From contig DASQWX010000135.1 of the NCBI GenBank assembly GCA_035640035.1, positions 1 to 12,124 of the forward strand: a DNA stretch of 12,124 nt, written 5' to 3'. The notes beneath the pieces are model-generated. The model searched no databases and was not told the origin of the DNA. It saw only the letters and a program-made list of their open reading frames with translations. Positions 1-5,720 of the stretch are shown here, piece by piece. The position numbers and the translations under genes were made by a program. Numbering within the stretch: position 1 is the first letter of the stretch; each line of letters begins with the position of its first letter. Source of the stretch: 13-2-20CM-68-14 sp035640035. GTDB taxonomy: Bacteria; Actinomycetota; Thermoleophilia; Gaiellales; Gaiellaceae.

Positions 1-178
1 GGAAGTCGCACTTGACGCCGATCACCCAGCGGCCGCGCTGCTTGACCGCTGCGGGCAGCGGTGGCAGCGCCGATTTCGCCGAGGGCTTCGCCTTCGTCGC
101 CGGCGCGGCGATCGTCCAAGCCGCGAAGGCCGAAGCCGCGAAGGCCGCGGCCGCGAGCGCGAGTAGCAGTCGTTTCAT
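1..178 (-). CDS. Amino-acid ABC transporter substrate-binding protein, N-terminal fragment
   Basis: The gene starts at ATG 178-176 and runs off the left edge, leaving 59 residues. It opens with a typical Sec signal peptide (MKRLLLALAAAAFAASAFAA), followed by an Ala/Lys/Pro linker and then KQRGRWVIGVKCDF, which resembles the first beta strand of family 3 solute-binding proteins. A perfect AAGGAGG ribosome-binding site lies at 191-185, six bases before the ATG. The ATG overlaps the stop of the ATPase gene (ATGA, 178-175), so the two are translationally coupled. It should capture a polar amino acid or similar solute outside the membrane and deliver it to a permease that is not in view. The substrate cannot be told from the fragment; there is no visible lipobox, so it is probably free rather than a lipoprotein. 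Confidence 0.8.
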   Translation of the reverse strand, partial: MKRLLLALAAAAFAASAFAAWTIAAPATKAKPSAKSALPPLPAAVKQRGRWVIGVKCDF

Positions 179-1038
179 TCCGGTCCTCCTTCTCCCTCGG
201 TTGTGACTTCCTCGACCGTCAGCTCCTCGAGTGACTCGGCCAGCTGAAGAGAGCGGCGCAGGAAACGGCGCGTCCGCTCCTCCTTGGGGTGGTCGAGCAC
301 GGCCGCCGGCTTACCCTGCTCCACGATCCGTCCGTGGTCGATGAAGAGCAGGTGGTCGCCGACGTCGCGAGCGAAGTGCATCTCGTGCGTGACCACGATC
401 ATGGTCATCCCGGTTCGAGCGAGATCACGCATGACGATGAGCACCTCGCCGACGAGCTCGGGATCGAGCGCCGACGTTACTTCGTCGAACAGCATCACGT
501 GCGGTGCCATCATCAGCGCGCGCGCGATCGCCACCCGCTGCTGCTGTCCGCCGGAGAGCTGATGCGGATACTCATGCGCCTTGTCCTCGAGGCCGACGAC
601 GTCGAGCAGCTCCCGCGCGCGGGGTAGCGCCTCTGACCGCCGCAGCTTGCGGACGCGGCGCGGTGCGATCGTCAAGTTGTCGATCACCTTCAGGTGCGGA
701 AAGAGATTGAACTGTTGAAAGACGATCCCGATCCGCTGCCGAACCTGGGAGGCTTTGACCCCACGGGCCGTGATCTCTTCTCCGTCGAAGAAGATCCGGC
801 CGCTGTCGATCGGCTCGAGCAGGTTGATGCAGCGCAGCAGGGTGCTTTTGCCGCTGCCACTCGGGCCGATGACGACGAGTACCTCACCGGAGTCGACGCT
901 GAGGTCGACGCCGTCGAGGACAAGGTTGTCCCCGAAGCTCTTCCGGATCGCCTCGGCGCGAACGACCGGAACGCCCGGCTTCGCTGATGGGCGCTCGGCC
1001 GCGAGCGCCGTAGTGGATTCGACCGCCTGCTTGTCCAA
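175..1038 (-). CDS. Polar amino-acid ABC transporter ATP-binding protein (GlnQ-type)
   Basis: A complete nucleotide-binding domain. Counting from TTG 1038 (287 residues): Walker A GPSGSGKST at 58-66, Q-loop VFQQF at about 106-110, signature LSGGQQQR at 161-168, Walker B VMLFDE at 181-186, and H-loop VTHEM with His at 218. The FDEVTSALDPE wording and the total layout fit the polar amino-acid uptake subfamily (GlnQ/HisP-like). It would power import of the solute bound by the downstream binding protein, whose ATG overlaps this stop. The frame stays open to 1233, but that extension is antisense to another gene and lies upstream of a good promoter (1064-1092). TTG 1038 is preceded by GGGAG at five bases; GTG 1044 and GTG 1050 are the alternatives. 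The C-terminal tail is acidic and Glu-rich. The permease gene is not in the window. Confidence 0.93.
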   Translation of the reverse strand: MDKQAVESTTALAAERPSAKPGVPVVRAEAIRKSFGDNLVLDGVDLSVDSGEVLVVIGPSGSGKSTLLRCINLLEPIDSGRIFFDGEEITARGVKASQVRQRIGIVFQQFNLFPHLKVIDNLTIAPRRVRKLRRSEALPRARELLDVVGLEDKAHEYPHQLSGGQQQRVAIARALMMAPHVMLFDEVTSALDPELVGEVLIVMRDLARTGMTMIVVTHEMHFARDVGDHLLFIDHGRIVEQGKPAAVLDHPKEERTRRFLRRSLQLAESLEELTVEEVTTEGEGGPE

Positions 1039-1063
1039 GCCCACTCCCACTGCTTGCAGGCCG

Positions 1064-1092
1064 ATAAAACGAGAGCACGCGTCCGAAGTCAA
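1064..1092 (-). promoter_or_regulatory. Sigma70-type promoter of the ABC transporter operon
   Basis: Read on the minus strand: -35 TTGACT (1092-1087, 5/6 to consensus), exactly 17 bp spacer, -10 TTTTAT (1069-1064, 4/6). A start site near 1057 would give a short leader carrying GGGAG before TTG 1038. This supports the short form of the ATPase. Confidence 0.6.
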
Positions 1093-1107
1093 GGCTGCGA
1101 GTCCTCG

Positions 1108-1113
1108 TAAACT
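1108..1113 (+). promoter_or_regulatory. Possible -10 element of a leaderless transcript for the 81-residue gene
   Basis: TAAACT fits the TAnnnT pattern and ends six bases before GTG 1120, the spacing expected if transcription starts at the start codon itself. No Shine-Dalgarno sequence is visible before the GTG. No good -35 is seen 17-18 bp upstream, so the call is weak. It would lie back to back with the ABC operon promoter. Confidence 0.3.
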
Positions 1114-1119
1114 CCGGCT

Positions 1120-1365
1120 GTGGGCTTCCTCGACCGCATCTTCGGCCGTAGCCGCGGCCGCGCCGCGAAGCAGGAGACGGACCCGGGGGCGCTCGAGCGG
1201 GAAGACGACCCGCGCGGCGGTCTGCAGTCCCACGAGTACCGCACGGCCGATCCGCGTGACGTGGTCGAAGAAGGCGGGACGGTCATGAGCGGCCCGGGCG
1301 GCGCTCCGCAGGAAGGCACCACGCCCGACGAGCGGCGGGAGGAACAGGAGAACCAGCGGGACTGA
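1120..1365 (+). CDS. Small hydrophilic hypothetical protein (81 residues)
   Basis: Starts at GTG 1120 and ends at TGA 1363-1365. The first nine residues, MGFLDRIFG, look like a short amphipathic helix; the rest is very polar, rich in Glu, Asp, Arg, Gly and Gln, and ends REEQENQRD, so it is probably largely disordered. There is no membrane segment or known catalytic motif. I do not recognise a family. It is divergent from the ABC importer operon and convergent with the next gene. Its reality is supported by the start-like N-terminus, the possible leaderless -10, the hairpin directly at its stop, and the fact that the only competing antisense frame is the unneeded N-terminal extension of the ATPase. 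Function unknown. Confidence 0.55.
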   Translation: MGFLDRIFGRSRGRAAKQETDPGALEREDDPRGGLQSHEYRTADPRDVVEEGGTVMSGPGGAPQEGTTPDERREEQENQRD

Positions 1366-1378
1366 CCCCGTAGGGGTC
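1364..1378. terminator. Hairpin at the stop codon of the 81-residue gene
   Basis: GACCCC-GTA-GGGGTC is a perfect 6-bp stem with a 3-base loop that begins inside the TGA stop. It is followed by TGTTCCTGT rather than a clean U-tract. A weak intrinsic terminator or transcript-end stabiliser is the most likely role. Confidence 0.4.
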
Positions 1379-1415
1379 TGTTCCTGTAACCGTCCGCAGT
1401 ACCCAACCGCTTGCA

Positions 1416-1445
1416 GGGACAGGCACCCTGCGGGTGGCCAGTCCC
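1416..1445. terminator. REP-like hairpin between convergent genes
   Basis: GGGACAGGCACC pairs with GGTGGCCAGTCCC across a CTGCG loop (five-base outer stem, one A/A mismatch, six-base inner stem with one bulge). An alternative smaller hairpin, GCAGGG/CCCTGC, occupies 1413-1431. The right arm touches the TAG stop (1447-1445) of the minus-strand gene, so the hairpin sits at the 3' end of both converging transcripts. It may act as a bidirectional terminator. Confidence 0.45.
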
Positions 1446-1729
1446 TATTCCGGCATCAGCGGCAGCCCCGTGGCAACCACGCGCCGCCCGCCTGCCTCGT
1501 AGACGACGTCGACGCTGTCGTTCTGCCGGTACGTCCCGGCGACGCCGAGGAACAGCGACAGCCAGCGCCAGAAGCCGAGCCGCCCTTCGCGCGCGAGCCG
1601 CTTCTCGAACACGAGCGAGTGCCCCTCGCGCCGAAAATCGCGGCCCTCCTCCTGCGGGACGCCATTGAGAAAGACCTGAAAGTGCGACCCGATACCAGCA
1701 GGGAGTTGCACGCGCGTCCGCTCGCTCAC
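1445..1729 (-). CDS. Conserved-looking hypothetical protein (94 residues)
   Basis: Starts at GTG 1729 with GGAGG immediately upstream and ends at TAG 1447-1445. The protein has no signal peptide and no evident catalytic motif. It alternates short beta-prone segments (VQLPAGIGSHFQVFLNGV, DSVDVVYEAGGRRVV) with a central basic/aromatic stretch (REGRLGFWRWLSLFLGVAGTYR) that could sit against a membrane or form a hydrophobic core. From memory, similar short proteins occur in Thermoleophilia genomes, but I cannot name a family. The frame is open back to 1810, but that would overlap the start of coxB head-on; the GTG is preferred. It is divergent from coxB with only 21 bp between start codons. Confidence 0.65.
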   Translation of the reverse strand: MSERTRVQLPAGIGSHFQVFLNGVPQEEGRDFRREGHSLVFEKRLAREGRLGFWRWLSLFLGVAGTYRQNDSVDVVYEAGGRRVVATGLPLMPE

Positions 1730-1735
1730 CCTCCA

Positions 1736-1741
1736 TAGAAT
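1736..1741 (+). promoter_or_regulatory. Possible -10 element upstream of coxB
   Basis: TAGAAT (5/6 to TATAAT) lies nine bases before GTG 1751, so the cox transcript would be leaderless or nearly so. No matching -35 is visible. The same bases lie within the start region of the divergent gene, and any -35 would have to be inside its coding sequence. Confidence 0.35.
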
Positions 1742-1750
1742 GCCCCGCGC

Positions 1751-2737
1751 GTGCGGAGGAGAGCCGGAGTCCTCGTCGTCATCGCCTTGCTCGGGCTCGT
1801 CCTCGTCCATGTCGCCCTGGCAGGTGATCCCGCGGGGCTCTCGCCACGTGGCCCTGACTCGTCCCAGGCGACCAGGATCGAGGACATCTACTGGTTGCTG
1901 ATCGCCATCACCGGCGCGATCTTCGTCGTCGTCGAGGGCGCCCTGATCCTGTTCGTCTTCCGGTTCCGGAACCGCGGCCGCTCACGAACGCTCGAAGGGC
2001 CGCAGATCCACGGGGCCACGCGCCTCGAGCTGATCTGGACCGCGATCCCGATCGTGATCCTCGCTGCGATCGTCAGTTTCGTCCTCGTCAAGCTTCCCGG
2101 GATCAACAGCGCGGGCTCGGCGAGCGCGGCGAGCAAACCCCTGACGGTGACGGTCGAAGGCCGTCAGTTCTATTGGAACTTCATCTATCCGAACGGCGTC
2201 ATCCAGGTCGAGCGGATGAGGATTCCGGCCCACCGCAAGATCAAGCTCGTGATCAAGTCCGAGGACGTCGACCACAGCTGGTGGATCCCGGCGCTCCAGG
2301 GCAAGTTCGACGCGATCCCGGGCAAGACGAACCACCTCTACTTCCAGGCCGAGCGCACCGGCACCTATCAGGGCCAGTGCGGCGAGTTCTGCGGCTACGA
2401 GCATCCACACATGCTGGCTACGGTCGAAGTGCTCCCGAGCGGCAGCTTCGAGTCCTGGTACGGCGGAGAGGCCAACGCGCAGTCACGCGGGACCTCGGAC
2501 CTGGGGAAGATGACCTTCGACGGCGTCTGCGCCACATGTCACGGCTTCAACGGCCAAGGAGCGTTCGGGCCCGACCTGCGCGGAAACCCGATCTTCGGCC
2601 AGCCGGCCGCGATCAAGACGCTGCTGCAGACCGGGCGAGGCCAGATGCCGCCTGTCGGCCGCGGCTGGAACGACCGGCAGATGAACGCACTGCTCAAGTA
2701 CGTCAAGCGGTTCGCGGGGGCGACCGGTGGCGGTTAG
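1751..2737 (+). CDS. coxB: Cytochrome c oxidase subunit II with fused cytochrome c domain (caa3-type)
   Basis: 328 residues from GTG 1751, the only usable start before the signal peptide. Order: signal/anchor helix (7-24), two COX2 transmembrane helices (about 46-71 and 93-115), a periplasmic cupredoxin domain (about 130-230) and a C-terminal cytochrome c domain (about 245-325). All CuA ligands are present: His175 in DHSWW, then Cys210, Glu212, Cys214, His218 and Met221 in CGEFCGYEHPHM. The haem motif is CATCH (260-264), with Met299 in GQMPP as probable axial ligand. Electrons would enter through the fused haem c, pass to CuA and on to haem a in subunit I. First gene of the plus-strand operon; its last 11 bases overlap coxA. 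Identification is secure; the haem fusion defines a caa3 rather than aa3 enzyme. Confidence 0.96.
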   Translation: MRRRAGVLVVIALLGLVLVHVALAGDPAGLSPRGPDSSQATRIEDIYWLLIAITGAIFVVVEGALILFVFRFRNRGRSRTLEGPQIHGATRLELIWTAIPIVILAAIVSFVLVKLPGINSAGSASAASKPLTVTVEGRQFYWNFIYPNGVIQVERMRIPAHRKIKLVIKSEDVDHSWWIPALQGKFDAIPGKTNHLYFQAERTGTYQGQCGEFCGYEHPHMLATVEVLPSGSFESWYGGEANAQSRGTSDLGKMTFDGVCATCHGFNGQGAFGPDLRGNPIFGQPAAIKTLLQTGRGQMPPVGRGWNDRQMNALLKYVKRFAGATGGG

Positions 2738-4373
2738 GGTCGAGCCCGCCCCCGCCGCGACGATCGTCTCGCGGGGCCGCTTCTCGAGCTGGCTCGCGAC
2801 GGTCGACCACAAGCGAATCGGGATCCTCTACATCGTCACGAGCCTCGTCTTCTTCGTCGCCGGCGGGATCATCGCGCTGCTGATGAGGTCGCAGCTCGCG
2901 CGTCCGAACGAGCACGTCTTCACGCGAAACACGTACGACGAGATGTTCACGATGCACGGGACGACGATGATCTTCCTCGTCGTCGTCCCGATCTTCGCGG
3001 GGCTCGGGAACTTCCTCGTCCCGCTGATGATCGGTGCCCGGGACATGGCCTTCCCGCGGCTGAACGCCCTCTCGTACTGGTTCTACCTGCTCGGCGGAAT
3101 CGTCCTCTACGCCAGCTGGTTCGCCGGCGGCGGGGCCGCGCGTGCCGGGTGGTACTCGTATCCACCGCTATCGGAGAGCGCCTTCTCGCCGGGCAAAGGA
3201 CAGGACCTCTGGATCCTCGCCATCCACCTGACGTCGATCTCGTCCGTCCTCGGGGCGATCAACTTCATCGTCACGATCCACAACATGCGGGCGCCCGGGA
3301 TGAGCTGGATGCGGCTGCCGCTCTTCGTCTGGGCAATCGAGATCTACGCGATCCTGATCCTGCTCGCGCTGACGGTGCTGGGTGCGACGCTGACGCTGCT
3401 GCTCCTCGACCGCCACGCCGGGACGCACTTCTTCTTACCGAGTGAGGGCGGGAGCGCCGTCCTCTACCAGCACATGTTCTGGTTCTTCGGGCATCCCGAG
3501 GTCTACATCATGGTGTTACCCGCCTTCGGGATCCTCTCCGAGGTGATCCCGGTCTTCTCGCGCAAGCCGATCTTCGGCTACAAGGCAATCGCCTTCTCGA
3601 CCGTCGCGATCGGGTTCTACTCGATGCTCGTCTGGGCGCACCATATGTTCTCGGTGGGGCTGCCGAACGCGCTGAACATCTTCTTCATGCTCTCGTCGAT
3701 GACGATCGCCGTCCCGACCGGAATCAAGATCTTCAACTGGATCGCGACGACCTGGCGAGGCAACCTGATCCTCGACACGGCGATGCTGTTCGCGCTCGGT
3801 GCCGTCGGCGTCTTCACGATCGGCGGGATCTCCGGGATCTTCCTGGCGGCGTTCCCGTTCGACTGGCAAGTGACGGACACGTACTTTGTGGTCGCGCACA
3901 TGCACTACGTGCTCTTCGGCGGCTCGGCGTTCGCGCTCTTCGCTGGCTTCTACTACTGGTGGCCGAAGATGTTCGGCCGCTTCCTCGATGAGCGTCTCGG
4001 GAAGCTGAACTTCTGGCTCTACTTCATCGGCATCAACCTGGCGTTCTTCCCCCAGCACTTCCTCGGCCTGCTCGGGATGCCGCGGCGGATCTGGACGTAC
4101 AACCACCACGGCTGGTGGGCGGCCTGGAACCTGGTCTCGACGATCGGCGCCTTCGTGATGGCCGTCGGCACCCTGGTCTTCATCGTCAACGTTGCGAGAA
4201 CGGCTCGGGTCGGGAAGCGGGCCGGGCACGATCCGTGGGTCGCCGACACGCTCGAGTGGTACACGAGCTCGCCGCCGCCGCCGCACAACTTCGAGAAGAT
4301 TCCGTACGTGACGAGCGCGCGGCCGCTCCGTGATCTCCGCCGCCGCCTGCAGGAGGGGATGGCGCGTGCCTGA
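2727..4373 (+). CDS. coxA: Cytochrome c oxidase subunit I (haem-copper oxidase catalytic subunit)
   Basis: 548 residues, usual length, about 12 membrane helices. Ligands are complete: His77 (haem a, in MHGTTM), His256 with cross-link Tyr260 in GHPEVY (CuB), His305-His306 (CuB), His391 (haem a3) and His393 (haem a) in VAHMHYV. Proton-path residues of the A1 type are present: Asp106 in GARDMAFP (D-channel entry), Glu258 in GHPE, and Lys334 in PTGIKIF (K-channel). The enzyme reduces O2 to water and pumps protons. The start is GTG 2727 inside the end of coxB, in the overlapping style of the operon; the tail after residue 495 is cytoplasmic, with PPPP at 516-519. The stop overlaps the start of ctaB. 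No subunit III gene follows. Confidence 0.97.
   Translation: MAVRVEPAPAATIVSRGRFSSWLATVDHKRIGILYIVTSLVFFVAGGIIALLMRSQLARPNEHVFTRNTYDEMFTMHGTTMIFLVVVPIFAGLGNFLVPLMIGARDMAFPRLNALSYWFYLLGGIVLYASWFAGGGAARAGWYSYPPLSESAFSPGKGQDLWILAIHLTSISSVLGAINFIVTIHNMRAPGMSWMRLPLFVWAIEIYAILILLALTVLGATLTLLLLDRHAGTHFFLPSEGGSAVLYQHMFWFFGHPEVYIMVLPAFGILSEVIPVFSRKPIFGYKAIAFSTVAIGFYSMLVWAHHMFSVGLPNALNIFFMLSSMTIAVPTGIKIFNWIATTWRGNLILDTAMLFALGAVGVFTIGGISGIFLAAFPFDWQVTDTYFVVAHMHYVLFGGSAFALFAGFYYWWPKMFGRFLDERLGKLNFWLYFIGINLAFFPQHFLGLLGMPRRIWTYNHHGWWAAWNLVSTIGAFVMAVGTLVFIVNVARTARVGKRAGHDPWVADTLEWYTSSPPPPHNFEKIPYVTSARPLRDLRRRLQEGMARA
4351..4358 (+). promoter_or_regulatory. Ribosome-binding site fixing the ctaB start
   Basis: AGGAGGGG inside the end of coxA, seven bases before GTG 4366. 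It decides against the longer open frame beginning at 4330. Confidence 0.75.
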
Positions 4374-5550
4374 CGTCCGGCCGGGGCCGTGGCTGCGGTT
4401 GATCGCCGTCGGCGCCTCGGCCGCGGCAGCACTCGCCGTTGCCTCGGGGGCGCTTTCCCTTCACACCGCGCACCGCGTACTGGCGGCGGTCGCCGTGCCG
4501 CCGCTTGCAGCGCTCCTCGCCGCGGCCTGGGTCGCCCACCGGCGCCTGCTCGGCCCGTCCGCAGCGGCACTCGCGCTCCTCGTCGCCGCGGCGCTCGTCA
4601 CCGGCCGGCCGCTCCACATCGCGTTCGCGGCGCTTGCCCTCGCGGCCGCGTTGGTTGCGACCGCGGCGACGTTCAGGGGTGAACCGGTCGCGCCCGCATC
4701 GGCGCGCGACTACGTGACGCTGACGAAGCCGAGAATCATGAGCCTGCTCCTGCTCACAGGCGCGTGCGGAATGGTCGTGGGCGCCCGCGGTTTCCCGGCA
4801 GCGTGGCTCTTCGCCGCGACGATGGTTGGGCTAGCGCTCGCGTGCGGCGGCGCAAGCGCTCTCAACCACGTCCTCGACCGCGACCTGGACCGCCATATGA
4901 GGCGCACCGACGAACGACCGGTTGCGGCCGAGCGCGTCTCGCCCACGCATGCGCTCGAGTTCGGTCTGGCGCTCTCGGCGCTCTCCTTTGTCCTGCTGGC
5001 CAGTGTCGTCAACGTGCTGACGGCCCTGCTCGCGCTTGCCGGGAACCTCTTCTACGTGTTCGTCTATACGCGCTGGCTGAAACGCTCGACGCCGCAGAAC
5101 ATCGTCATCGGCGGCGCTGCGGGAGCCGTCCCGCCCCTTGTCGGGTGGGCGGCGGCAACGGGAGATGTCACCGTGGCCGCGCTGCTCCTCTTCGCGATTG
5201 TCTTCTTCTGGACGCCACCGCACTTTTGGGCTCTCGCCCTCGTGATCAGACGCGATTACGAGGCGGCCGGCGTGCCGATGCTTCCGGTCGTCCGGGGCGA
5301 GCGGGAGACGACGAAGCAGATCGTCCTCTACTCCGCCGTCCTCGTCGCCGTGACCGCGGCGCCGTTCCTGTGGGGGACGCTCGGCGTTCCGTATCTCGTC
5401 GCCGCGCTCGTGCTCGGCGCTCTCTTCCTCGCGATGGCGCTCGGTCTGCGTCGCGCGCCGACGCCGCGCCGGGCGGCGCTCCTCTTCCACTTCTCGCTCC
5501 TCTACCTGGCGCTGCTCTTCGCAGCGATGGCCCTGGACGCCGCCCTGTGA
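4366..5550 (+). CDS. ctaB: Protohaem IX farnesyltransferase (haem O synthase) with N-terminal half-CtaA-like extension
   Basis: 394 residues from GTG 4366. Residues about 115-394 are a UbiA-type prenyltransferase: TKPRIM near the start, first aspartate motif NHVLDRDLD (Asn167, Asp171, Asp173, Asp175), YTRWLKRSTPQNIVIGG (234-250), and IRRDYEAAGVPMLPVV (295-310). It transfers farnesyl to haem b, making haem O for the oxidase. Residues 1-110 are additional: four hydrophobic helices with HTAHR (His33, His36) at the start of the second and RPLH (His84) at the start of the fourth. This is the layout of one half of haem A synthase (CtaA/COX15), where one His in each of two helices binds haem. The overlap with coxA is 8 bases, with the next gene 4. 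The CtaB call is secure; the half-CtaA reading is inference. Confidence 0.93.
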   Translation: MPDVRPGPWLRLIAVGASAAAALAVASGALSLHTAHRVLAAVAVPPLAALLAAAWVAHRRLLGPSAAALALLVAAALVTGRPLHIAFAALALAAALVATAATFRGEPVAPASARDYVTLTKPRIMSLLLLTGACGMVVGARGFPAAWLFAATMVGLALACGGASALNHVLDRDLDRHMRRTDERPVAAERVSPTHALEFGLALSALSFVLLASVVNVLTALLALAGNLFYVFVYTRWLKRSTPQNIVIGGAAGAVPPLVGWAAATGDVTVAALLLFAIVFFWTPPHFWALALVIRRDYEAAGVPMLPVVRGERETTKQIVLYSAVLVAVTAAPFLWGTLGVPYLVAALVLGALFLAMALGLRRAPTPRRAALLFHFSLLYLALLFAAMALDAAL

Positions 5551-5720
5551 CCGAGCCCCTTCCTCAGCCGGCGCCCCCACAGACCGTCCACGCGCCCGCG
5601 GATCCGGCGGCCGCGCTCGCGCGGCGGAACATGATCTTCGGGCTCGCGCTCTTCGGCTTCGTTGTCCTCCTCTTCGGGGCGACCGTCCTCGTCGCGTACG
5701 TCTATCTCGCCCTCGACTGA
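5547..5720 (+). CDS. Small single-helix membrane protein, candidate oxidase accessory subunit
   Basis: 57 residues starting at GTG 5547, which overlaps the ctaB stop in a GTGA junction, so it is translationally coupled to the oxidase operon. The N-terminal 28 residues are Pro/Ala-rich and polar (MTEPLPQPAPPQTVHAP), followed by RRN and one long hydrophobic helix (about 29-54, MIFGLALFGFVVLLFG onward) ending in YLALD. The layout suggests an N-in, C-out single-span protein. No family is recognised. Its position as last gene of coxB-coxA-ctaB suggests a small structural subunit or assembly helper of the caa3 oxidase, which is inference from context only. Confidence 0.7.
   Translation: MTEPLPQPAPPQTVHAPADPAAALARRNMIFGLALFGFVVLLFGATVLVAYVYLALD

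Noticed and set aside
1039..1233. N-terminal extension of the ABC ATPase frame up to 352 residues
   Set aside because: It runs antisense through the 81-residue gene, lies upstream of a good TTGACT-17-TTTTAT promoter, and adds low-complexity residues absent from GlnQ-type proteins.
1089..1736. 215-residue minus-strand frame across the convergent small genes
   Set aside because: It is Arg/Ala-rich and motif-free, runs antisense to the 81-residue gene, and overlaps the better 94-residue frame on the same strand.
3516..4286. 256-residue minus-strand frame, very rich in Arg, Asp and Glu
   Set aside because: It is exactly antisense to coxA, whose ligands are all intact. The composition is what reversed hydrophobic codons give.
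4764..5720. 318-residue plus-strand frame
   Set aside because: Most of it is an out-of-frame copy of ctaB. Only its last 57 residues, from GTG 5547, are kept as a separate small gene.
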